Under the pieces are notes generated by a model. The model saw only the letters and a list, made by a program, of their open reading frames with translations. It was not told the DNA's origin and ran no database searches. Below are positions 1 through 4,805 of a DNA stretch of 7,385 nucleotides, one piece after another. The DNA is from an uncultured Oscillospiraceae bacterium. GTDB lineage: Bacteria > Bacillota > Clostridia > Oscillospirales > Acutalibacteraceae. Within the stretch, counting starts at the first letter, position 1, and the number at the start of each line of letters is the position of its first letter. The DNA is taken from the NCBI GenBank assembly GCA_900552605.1, contig USAR01000068.1, positions 1 through 7,385 of the forward strand, read 5' to 3'. The translations under genes and the position numbers were made by a program.

Positions 1-1251
1 TGAAGGGGAGAAGTAGTTTGTGTATTTTCCCACTCTTTGAAAGCCTGTATACATAGAGCAGTCCTGTCTGAAAGCGCACATACCTTCGGGCATTTTTCTG
101 AAAGGATTGTACTTTCCGTTTTGCATGCTGCCCTTAATTGCGCATCCGCCTGTTGAAAAGTTATATAGCTTTCCGTAGATTTTTTGAAGTCCCGTAAGCG
201 TGACTCCGTTCTTAATGTAGTATTTATCCGTTTTAAAGCTAACGCCGTCGCCGCCTGTAAGCTCCACAAAGCCATTGAGCTCGGTTTTGTCGCTTATGCT
301 GTCGCGATACAGCTTAACTCCGCTGCCGTTGTATTTAACCACAAAATTTTTCTTTTCGTCGCCGACCATATAAGGTAAGCCGTATTTTGAAACATTATTG
401 CGCGAAGTAAAGCAGCGTCTTATTTTGCCCGTGCCGTCTGTGCGCGGAATGAGCGTTGTATAGGCGCTGTTTAAAGCGTAGGCATAGTCGGGTGCAACCG
501 CTTTGATAAACTGCTCGCTGCTTGATGTTGCAAGACCGTGGTGTGACAGCTTTAAAAGCGATGATTTAAGACGGCTGCCGTACTCCGCAACAAGTGCTTT
601 TTCCTCTTTCTTTTCAATATCGCCGCAGGTTATAAAGGAAAAACTGCCGCAGTAAAAACGCGTGGTTAAAGAGCAGTTGTTTACATATTCGCCGATATCG
701 CCGTTGTCTTCACTTTCTTCTGTGTTGTCACTGCCGGTGTAGTGATAATTTCCGACGGGACCCAGCACTTCCGCTTTAACATTGCCATACTGAAAAGCGG
801 AGCCTTTTTTGAGATAGATCACGCGTTCTTCATCGTTTTCAACCAGAGTTTTTTTAATTATTTTGCAAATTCTTGCGCTCGGCTTGTAGTCTGTTGAAAT
901 AACCGCAGGATCGGGCAGGTAGACCTTGCCTATTTCAAAATTTTCAGCAAGTTTTGCGTAGTCTCCGTAGTGATCGGGATGATAGTGGCTTAAATAAAAA
1001 TCAAGTTTTTTAACGCCGAAACGTTTAAGATGAGCCACTACCTCGCCGGCATTTTCTTTTCTGCCCATATCAATAAGGAGCCAGCTGCCGTTCATATTCA
1101 GAAGCGAACAGTCTCCGTCTGAAGTGTAAAGACCGTATACCGTAAAGTTCTTTGTTGTCTCGGCGGATACCGAAAGATCTGCAAGCGGTGTTGCAAACGC
1201 TGCACAAAGCACAAATGTCAATGCAAAAAATAAGGATAACACGCGTTTCAT
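1..1251 (-). CDS. Secreted ComEC/Rec2-type metallo-beta-lactamase-fold hydrolase with C-terminal wall-binding-like repeats (partial, 3' end outside window)
   Basis: The reading frame is open for 417 codons from the ATG at 1251 down to base 1, so the C-terminus is missing. Residues 1-30 form a signal peptide: MKR, a hydrophobic core, then a likely cut after SVSA. The metallo-hydrolase motif SHYHPDHYGD is at 88-97 (His89, His91, Asp93, His94). Asp211 in TCGDIE and His237-His238 in LSHHGL match the later metal ligands of the ComEC/Rec2 C-terminal domain family. Residues about 338-417 show aromatic/glycine repeats (KYYIKNGVTLTG, IYGKLYNF, TGFQRVGKYTNYF) resembling choline- or glucan-binding wall repeats. 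Inference: an exported, wall-attached hydrolase, possibly a nuclease or phosphodiesterase; the substrate is unknown. It lacks the ComEC membrane channel, so it is not itself a competence transporter. An in-frame ATG at 1263 is possible, but the AAAGGA site sits only 1 base before it. For 1251 the same site is 13 bases away, which is rather far. Confidence 0.88.
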   Translation of the reverse strand, partial: MKRVLSLFFALTFVLCAAFATPLADLSVSAETTKNFTVYGLYTSDGDCSLLNMNGSWLLIDMGRKENAGEVVAHLKRFGVKKLDFYLSHYHPDHYGDYAKLAENFEIGKVYLPDPAVISTDYKPSARICKIIKKTLVENDEERVIYLKKGSAFQYGNVKAEVLGPVGNYHYTGSDNTEESEDNGDIGEYVNNCSLTTRFYCGSFSFITCGDIEKKEEKALVAEYGSRLKSSLLKLSHHGLATSSSEQFIKAVAPDYAYALNSAYTTLIPRTDGTGKIRRCFTSRNNVSKYGLPYMVGDEKKNFVVKYNGSGVKLYRDSISDKTELNGFVELTGGDGVSFKTDKYYIKNGVTLTGLQKIYGKLYNFSTGGCAIKGSMQNGKYNPFRKMPEGMCAFRQDCSMYTGFQRVGKYTNYFSPS

Positions 1252-1328
1252 GTTTATAACCATTTCCTTTCACTGCGATATTGAATACTTATATTTTTCG
1301 AAACTCGCTGTTTTATATTATACGGATG

Positions 1329-1357
1329 ATTATATCACAGATTGATAAGAAATTAAA
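1329..1357 (-). promoter_or_regulatory. Extended -10 promoter for the secreted hydrolase gene
   Basis: On the minus strand TGATATAAT (1329-1337) is a perfect extended -10 element. A weak -35, TTTAAT (1352-1357), lies 17 bases upstream. A second TATAAT at 1317-1322 could serve as an alternative -10. The 5' leader would be about 70 bases. No operator is obvious. Confidence 0.6.
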
Positions 1358-1400
1358 GATAATTTTGTCTGAAATATGAAAAAACTACGCTAATCCTTTA

Positions 1401-1463
1401 GAACCGCTTGCCGAAACTGCGATGCGTGACGGGGCACCGCTTTCGCCGGTCTACGGTAGCGGC
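1401..1463. other. GC-rich island in divergent intergenic region (possible small RNA or repeat remnant)
   Basis: 42 of 63 bases are G or C, against clearly AT-rich flanks on both sides. It contains the direct repeat ACCGCTT (1403-1409 and 1436-1442) and a small stem CCGCT/AGCGG (1437-1441 with 1458-1462), with an inner CCG/CGG. No reading frame with a start codon and ribosome site covers it. It could be the body of a small RNA or a fragment of a dispersed repeat. The two cannot be separated from sequence alone. Confidence 0.35.
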
Positions 1464-1468
1464 ATAAC

Positions 1469-1489
1469 TTATTTACTAAATAATTTTTT
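1469..1489 (+). terminator. Weak AT-rich palindrome followed by six Ts
   Basis: TTATTTA-C-TAAATAA (1469-1483) is a perfect inverted repeat with a one-base centre, followed directly by TTTTTT (1484-1489). The stem is all A-T and would have to melt partly to form a loop, so termination would be weak. No annotated plus-strand gene lies upstream. It makes sense as a terminator only if the GC-rich island just before it is transcribed. Confidence 0.25.
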
Positions 1490-1499
1490 GTAAAACCCG

Positions 1500-1528
1500 T
1501 TGCCTTTTTAGCTGGTTGCAGTTATAAT
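1500..1528 (+). promoter_or_regulatory. Sigma-A-type promoter for the zinc-ribbon/membrane protein pair
   Basis: TTGCCT (1500-1505) and a perfect TATAAT (1523-1528) are separated by 17 bases. A second TATAAT at 1547-1552 has no matching -35. The expected transcript starts near 1535, giving a leader of about 55 bases before the ATG at 1590. Confidence 0.65.
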
Positions 1529-1589
1529 ATAATAAAATCGGCGTAATATAATCGTGCAAAGTCACAAAACCGAAAAGGGGGCTTTAAAA

Positions 1590-2141
1590 ATGAACTGTAA
1601 ATACTGTGGGGCGGAAATCACAGAGAACTCAAAATTTTGCAGTGAATGCGGTATGCCTCAGGCAGAGGATGAACGCATTGAAACAAAAGCTAAAAATGTA
1701 CGGCCAAAGGGCAAAACTCTGCGTGCGGCCACCCTTATTGCAGCGCTTATAGTTATCTTTGCGCTTTTCTTTTCGTTTAATTATTTCAGTAATCCGTCAA
1801 ATAAGCTTAAAGGTGTTTGGCAGCGCAGCGGGGAAGAGAATAAGGCTTCCGCTACTGCGTCTTACAGCTTCACGTTAAGAAACGGCGATTCTGTTTTCAG
1901 CCAAAATTCCGAAAACGGCTCGCAGGAGACCGCAACGTTTGAATGGTGCATAACAGATGACAATGAGCTTATAATTCTTTGGAGCAGCACAAGCTGCACA
2001 AAATATGCTTGGAATCCCAATCTTAATAATTACAGCCTTTCTCCTAATGAATACAGTTGGTATTTAAAGGGCAATAAATTATATTTAAGCTCAAGCTCTG
2101 CCGACAGCGGATATTACACATATGTTAAGCAGGGGTTATAA
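1590..2141 (+). CDS. Zinc-ribbon single-pass membrane protein with small extracytoplasmic domain
   Basis: The protein has 183 residues. An N-terminal zinc ribbon has the pairs CKYC (Cys3, Cys6) and CSEC (Cys17, Cys20), typical of the zinc_ribbon_2 class of Firmicute membrane proteins. A charged stretch follows, then one hydrophobic helix at about 44-66. The outer domain (about 67-183) contains NPSNKLKGVW, TFEW and CTKYAWNPNL. Basic residues before the helix place the ribbon in the cytoplasm. The ATG at 1590 has a strong AAAAGGGGG site (1573-1581) at good spacing; an in-frame GTG at 1554 lacks one. The outer domain resembles small lipocalin-like/DUF5640-type domains in its GxW opening and beta-rich pattern, but this is only a resemblance. 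The function is unknown; sensing or scaffolding across the membrane is a guess. It abuts the next gene, which is a paralogue. Confidence 0.85.
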   Translation: MNCKYCGAEITENSKFCSECGMPQAEDERIETKAKNVRPKGKTLRAATLIAALIVIFALFFSFNYFSNPSNKLKGVWQRSGEENKASATASYSFTLRNGDSVFSQNSENGSQETATFEWCITDDNELIILWSSTSCTKYAWNPNLNNYSLSPNEYSWYLKGNKLYLSSSSADSGYYTYVKQGL

Positions 2142-2615
2142 ATGAAAGCTAAAAAAGAACAAGCACAGGCGGATTCTAAAAAATCATTTTTGCGCAGTGC
2201 AATAATTGCCGCTGCCGCAGTTGTAACTGTTGTTGTAACACTGATTGTGCTCAACGAAAATATGTTTTTCAGTTCACCGTCGCAAAAGCTTTGCGGAAGC
2301 TGGGAAAGAACGCGCGAAGGTATGTTTTCGGGAGAAGATATATCGGAAACATACAAGTTTAACAAAAACGGAACGGGCGAAAAGGTGTATATCCTTCCCG
2401 ACGGTACAAAATCCAAAACCACTTTTACCTGGAGCATTACAAAGAAAAAGATCCTTGTAATAAACGGATGCGTTAAATATTACTACAACAGCAATCTTGA
2501 CTCTTATTACAGCCTGACTGCCGTTACCGCAAAGAAGTATTGGAGCGTTGGAAAGGACAAGTTTTATATAGGTGAGAATACATCGGCAGCTGTTGAGGAA
2601 TATAAAAGAAAATAA
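2142..2615 (+). CDS. Single-pass membrane protein, paralogue of the preceding gene lacking the zinc ribbon
   Basis: The protein has 157 residues. A short lysine-rich N-terminus (about 1-15) is followed by a hydrophobic helix at about 16-37 and an extracytoplasmic domain. That domain aligns with its neighbour: SPSQKLCGSWER against NPSNKLKGVWQR, TFTWSIT against TFEWCIT, and C-x-KY-x2-N-x-NL-x2-Y in both. The two genes therefore come from a duplication, with the cytoplasmic zinc ribbon lost here or gained by the other. The ATG follows the previous TAA with no gap, and its ribosome site AGGGG (2131-2135) lies inside the upstream gene, so translation is probably coupled. The outer domain has Cys51 and Cys110; only Cys110 has a counterpart upstream (Cys136). 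The function is unknown. An intrinsic terminator follows 46 bases later. Confidence 0.83.
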   Translation: MKAKKEQAQADSKKSFLRSAIIAAAAVVTVVVTLIVLNENMFFSSPSQKLCGSWERTREGMFSGEDISETYKFNKNGTGEKVYILPDGTKSKTTFTWSITKKKILVINGCVKYYYNSNLDSYYSLTAVTAKKYWSVGKDKFYIGENTSAAVEEYKRK

Positions 2616-2661
2616 CTCGGCATGGCCTTAGTTGACAGATATTCAATCTCATATAAAACGG

Positions 2662-2696
2662 GCTGTAAGGGTTTTCTCTTGCAGCTTGTTTTTTCT
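2662..2696 (+). terminator. Intrinsic terminator after the membrane protein pair
   Basis: GCTGTAAG (2662-2669) pairs with CTTGCAGC (2678-2685) over 8 bp with one G-U pair, leaving an 8-base loop. A T-rich tail (TTGTTTTTTCT, 2686-2696) follows at once. It ends the two-gene transcript. Confidence 0.8.
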
Positions 2697-2716
2697 GTTT
2701 AAACACATTTTAATAA

Positions 2717-2767
2717 ACCGCTTTTACGCTTTGCTCCTCCTTTACGGCAGTTAGCGAAAAATGCGGT
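2717..2767. repeat. Imperfect inverted repeat in intergenic DNA
   Basis: ACCGCTTTTACGCT (2717-2730) pairs with AGCGAAAAATGCGGT (2753-2767): 13 pairs, one A-A mismatch and one bulged T, with a 22-base loop. No T-run follows on either strand, so it is not a standard terminator. A structured RNA or the end of a repeat element are the alternatives. No gene covers it. Confidence 0.5.
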
Positions 2768-2915
2768 TGATTGATATTTCGTAACAGGAGAAGCCGTTGT
2801 TGTATATTTTTTTGAATGAACAGCCCTCTTGCCTTACCGTCTGCGTCGCTGCAAAACACAGTGGTTTAAATGCCTTGAGCCGACATAGTAAACCCAACTT
2901 TGGCATATTTAACAA

Positions 2916-2945
2916 TTGATTTTTGCATCGGGTATACTGTATAAT
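2916..2945 (+). promoter_or_regulatory. Promoter for the YihY-HAD operon
   Basis: TTGATT (2916-2921) and TATAAT (2940-2945) are 18 bases apart. TATACT (2933-2938) is a possible alternative -10. The leader would be about 70 bases long before the ATG at 3022. Confidence 0.6.
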
Positions 2946-3021
2946 GTAATAAAACAAGTGTTGCGGTTTATCTTTTATCAATTGCAGCACAAAGCGAATA
3001 AAATACATTTTGGAGGAAATA

Positions 3022-3924
3022 ATGAAAAAATTTGTTTCCTGTATAGCAAAGGTGTTCACACGTGCTTCCCAAAATGCGGTTTATGCCGTGTCGGGGCACG
3101 CAACACTGTTTATGATAATCTCTTTTTTTCCGTTTATAATGTTGTTACTCGCGGCAATTAAATATATGCCTTTTACGCAAAGTCAGGTTTTGGAGCTTAT
3201 TGACAGCTTGCCGCTCGGCTCTATAAACAGCTTTCTTCACACCGCCGTTAAAGAGGTTTACGACCGCTCCGGCGGATTTACACTGTCGATTACCACAATC
3301 ACGCTGTTTTGGTCGGCTTCCACAAGCATTTTTTCAATAACCTTGGGGTTAAATAACATATACCGTCACAAGGAAACAAGAAATTATCTTTGGTTAAGAG
3401 GAATGGCAATTGTGTATACAGTACTGTTTGCACTGCTTATAATCCTCACGCTTGTGCTTATGGTTTTCGGCAAGGCACTTGTAAAGCTTCTTGTAAAGTT
3501 TGCTCCGTTTTTCGGAAAATTTGACGGCGCGTTTAACTTCGGCAGACAGTTTTCCGCACTGCTGCTGTTCTTTTTTGTTTTCGATTTGCTTTATACCGTT
3601 TTGCCGAACCGTCCGTCTCATTTGCTTTTTGAAATGCCCGGAGCAGTCATATCGGCACTTGGTTGGTATGTATTCTCGCTTTTTTACTCTATGTATATGC
3701 AAAACATAAAAAGTCTTTCATACCTTTACGGAAGTTTAACTGCCGTTGTGCTTATGATGATTTGGCTGTATTTTTGCATGTATATCTTCTTTATCGGAGC
3801 AGAAGTCAATCAGCTTTTGTCCGAGCGAGGCTGGTGTCGGAAGCGCCGAGCAAAAATGCTTGAAAATGCCGAAAGGCGGAGTGAAAAGCGCAAGGCGTCA
3901 AAAAATCGAAAAGAGCAAAAGTAA
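3022..3924 (+). CDS. YihY/virulence factor BrkB family membrane protein
   Basis: This 300-residue integral membrane protein has about six hydrophobic segments, near 22-46, 86-110, 127-149, 177-194, 205-226 and 235-262. The C-terminal half has the family hallmarks: LPNRP (194-198), PGAVISALGW, SYLYGSLTAVV and the final helix ending IGAEVNQLL (258-266). This family was once called ribonuclease BN, but that name came from a mistaken assignment. Its real role is unsettled; envelope or transport functions have been suggested. The length fits the family. The last about 30 residues are a lysine/arginine-rich tail, probably cytoplasmic. The ATG at 3022 has a clean GGAGG (3012-3016) five bases upstream. 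The HAD phosphatase gene starts 22 bases after the stop and is probably co-transcribed. Confidence 0.92.
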   Translation: MKKFVSCIAKVFTRASQNAVYAVSGHATLFMIISFFPFIMLLLAAIKYMPFTQSQVLELIDSLPLGSINSFLHTAVKEVYDRSGGFTLSITTITLFWSASTSIFSITLGLNNIYRHKETRNYLWLRGMAIVYTVLFALLIILTLVLMVFGKALVKLLVKFAPFFGKFDGAFNFGRQFSALLLFFFVFDLLYTVLPNRPSHLLFEMPGAVISALGWYVFSLFYSMYMQNIKSLSYLYGSLTAVVLMMIWLYFCMYIFFIGAEVNQLLSERGWCRKRRAKMLENAERRSEKRKASKNRKEQK

Positions 3925-3946
3925 AAAAAGAAAGCGCTGTGTAAAA

Positions 3947-4600
3947 ATGGAAAAGCAGTTTATTTTATTTGACCTTGACGGAACTTTAACGGATTCCGGC
4001 GAGGGGATAACAAAAAGCGTGGCATATGCAGTAGAAAGCTTGGGGTATGCCCCTTTATCTCCAAATACACTCCGGGAATTTATAGGTCCTCCGCTTTTGG
4101 ACGGCTTTCGCGAGTATGCAAATATGCCGGCGGAGATTGCCGAAAAAGCTGTCCGAAAATACAGAGAAAGATATCGCGACATCGGTATTTTTGAAAATGC
4201 GGTATACGACGGCGTGCCCGAGATGCTTGAAGGACTGAAAAACTGCGGAAAAACTCTGATTCTTGCAACTGCGAAACCAATTTTCTTTGCAAAGCAGATT
4301 ATGCAACATTTCGATCTTGCTAAGTATTTCGAAAAGCTGTTCGGCGCTGAATTTTCAGGTGAAATAAACAACAAAAATGCTGTTATAAAACTCGCTTTAA
4401 GCGATTGCGGCATTGAGAATAAGTCTGATGCAGTTATGGTTGGCGACCGCAGTCAGGATATAATCGGAGCAAAAGCTAACGGTATAGAGTCTATCGGCGT
4501 GCTTTACGGCTATTCGGACGACGGCGAGCTTCAAAACGCAGGTGCCGACCTGATTTGTAAAACGCCGAATGATGTGCTAAACGCACTCTGCGGCAAGTAA
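3947..4600 (+). CDS. HAD-superfamily hydrolase, phosphoglycolate phosphatase/5'-nucleotidase-like
   Basis: The protein has 217 residues and all four HAD motifs: FDLDGTLTDS with Asp9 nucleophile and Asp11 acid/base, Thr108 in LATAKP, Lys143, and GDRSQDI with Asp167 and Asp171. The helical cap between motifs I and II makes it subfamily IA. The cap signature FIGPPL (45-50) is typical of the Gph-like/HAD_5NT group, which removes phosphate from small phosphoesters in the cytoplasm. The exact substrate cannot be told. The ATG at 3947 begins exactly at the usual family N-terminus (MEKQFILFDLDGT). The frame is open further upstream into the YihY gene, but that extension is only lysine/arginine-rich and starts at a TTG. 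No good ribosome site precedes 3947, so translation may depend on ribosomes finishing the YihY gene 22 bases upstream. Confidence 0.9.
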   Translation: MEKQFILFDLDGTLTDSGEGITKSVAYAVESLGYAPLSPNTLREFIGPPLLDGFREYANMPAEIAEKAVRKYRERYRDIGIFENAVYDGVPEMLEGLKNCGKTLILATAKPIFFAKQIMQHFDLAKYFEKLFGAEFSGEINNKNAVIKLALSDCGIENKSDAVMVGDRSQDIIGAKANGIESIGVLYGYSDDGELQNAGADLICKTPNDVLNALCGK

Positions 4601-4628
4601 GTGAAGAGGAGCCGAGCAAGTTTTTATA

Positions 4629-4660
4629 AAAAGCAGCAAAAATAAGCTGATTTTGTAATT
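4629..4660 (+). terminator. Weak terminator candidate after the HAD gene
   Basis: CAGC (4634-4637) pairs with GCTG (4646-4649) around an A-rich 8-base loop. Outside it AAAA (4629-4632) can pair with TTTT (4651-4654), and the sequence then stays T-rich. The GC stem is only 4 bp, so the call is tentative. Some read-through into metG is possible. Confidence 0.3.
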
Positions 4661-4661
4661 T

Positions 4662-4691
4662 TTGTTATCTTTTGCTTGTAAAAGATAACAA
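4662..4691. promoter_or_regulatory. Perfect 12-bp inverted repeat overlapping the metG -35 (operator candidate)
   Basis: TTGTTATCTTTT (4662-4673) and AAAAGATAACAA (4680-4691) are exact reverse complements around a 6-base centre, GCTTGT. No T-run follows, so it does not look like a terminator. It covers the -35 and part of the spacer of the metG promoter, which is where a dimeric repressor would sit. The regulator is unknown. Confidence 0.5.
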
Positions 4692-4704
4692 GCAATGATA
4701 TAAT
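4676..4704 (+). promoter_or_regulatory. Extended -10 promoter for metG-tatD
   Basis: TTGTAA (4676-4681) lies 17 bases before TATAAT (4699-4704), and TG at 4696-4697 makes a perfect extended -10. The transcript should start near 4711, giving a leader of about 95 bases to the metG ATG at 4806. No T-box is present: the leader is too short and lacks the usual AGGGTGG-type motif. Confidence 0.65.
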
Positions 4705-4732
4705 AAACATTGCATATGTATGAGAAAGGTTA

Positions 4733-4768
4733 ATGTGCCGAATTGAGCGTGAGTGTTGTAAATTATAA
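4733..4768 (+). CDS. Possible 11-codon leader peptide MCRIERECCKL upstream of metG
   Basis: An ATG at 4733 opens an 11-codon frame that stops at TAA 4766-4768. It contains three cysteine codons (2, 8 and 9), the last two in tandem. A GAGAAAGG sequence (4722-4729) precedes the ATG, but with only 3 bases of spacing, which is too close for good initiation. The tandem Cys codons lie in the left arm of the leader hairpin at 4748-4781 and the stop codon lies in its loop. That is an arrangement seen in peptide-controlled leaders. A short frame of this kind can also arise by chance. Confidence 0.25.
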   Translation: MCRIERECCKL

Positions 4769-4781
4769 AGCACAACTCACG
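4748..4781 (+). promoter_or_regulatory. Stem-loop in the metG 5' leader
   Basis: CGTGAG (4748-4753) plus TTGT (4756-4759) pair with ACAA plus CTCACG (4772-4781). This gives a 10-bp stem with a 2-base bulge (TG, 4754-4755) and a 12-base loop. It ends 13 bases before the ATG at 4794 and 25 before the preferred ATG at 4806. No T-run follows, so any effect would be on translation or RNA stability rather than termination. Confidence 0.45.
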
Positions 4782-4805
4782 TACAGCGGTGCAATGGGAA
4801 AAGAA

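Larger units (their letters stand above)
2697..3021. other. Intergenic region without a convincing gene
   Basis: This stretch between the terminator and the YihY gene holds the 2717-2767 inverted repeat. It also holds a 9-bp repeat in opposite orientation (ATAAACCGC 2713-2721, GCGGTTTAT 2963-2971) and the promoter of the next operon. An open minus-strand frame over 2751-3059 has no ribosome site and runs into the YihY coding start, so it is not called. The 5' leader of the next gene includes a modest stem, GTGTTGC/GCAGCAC (2958-2964 with 2984-2990). Confidence 0.6.

Noticed and set aside
184..378. Plus-strand open frame of 64 codons
   Set aside because: It lies wholly inside the minus-strand secreted hydrolase, has no ribosome site, and shows no domain.
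1554..1589. GTG-initiated extension of the zinc-ribbon protein
   Set aside because: No ribosome site precedes it, it lies close to the likely transcript start, and the ATG at 1590 has a strong site directly before a zinc ribbon in the usual N-terminal position.
2751..3059. Minus-strand open frame of 102 codons
   Set aside because: It has no ribosome site, begins inside yihY on the opposite strand, has no recognisable domain, and spans the promoter and leader of yihY.
3022..3924. Naming the YihY protein ribonuclease BN
   Set aside because: The family was mislabelled; true RNase BN is the metallo-beta-lactamase enzyme ElaC/Rbn. This protein is a six-helix membrane protein with no nuclease motif.
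3860..3946. TTG-started N-terminal extension of the HAD hydrolase
   Set aside because: The extra 29 residues are a low-complexity basic stretch read from the yihY 3' end in another frame, and HAD proteins of this group start just before the DxDGT motif.
3898..4413. Minus-strand open frame of 171 codons across the HAD gene
   Set aside because: It is antisense to a gene with all HAD motifs intact, and its predicted protein is serine/phenylalanine-rich without a domain.
4601..4805. T-box riboswitch upstream of metG
   Set aside because: The leader from the predicted start is only about 95 bases and lacks the conserved T-box bulge sequence and a terminator/antiterminator pair.
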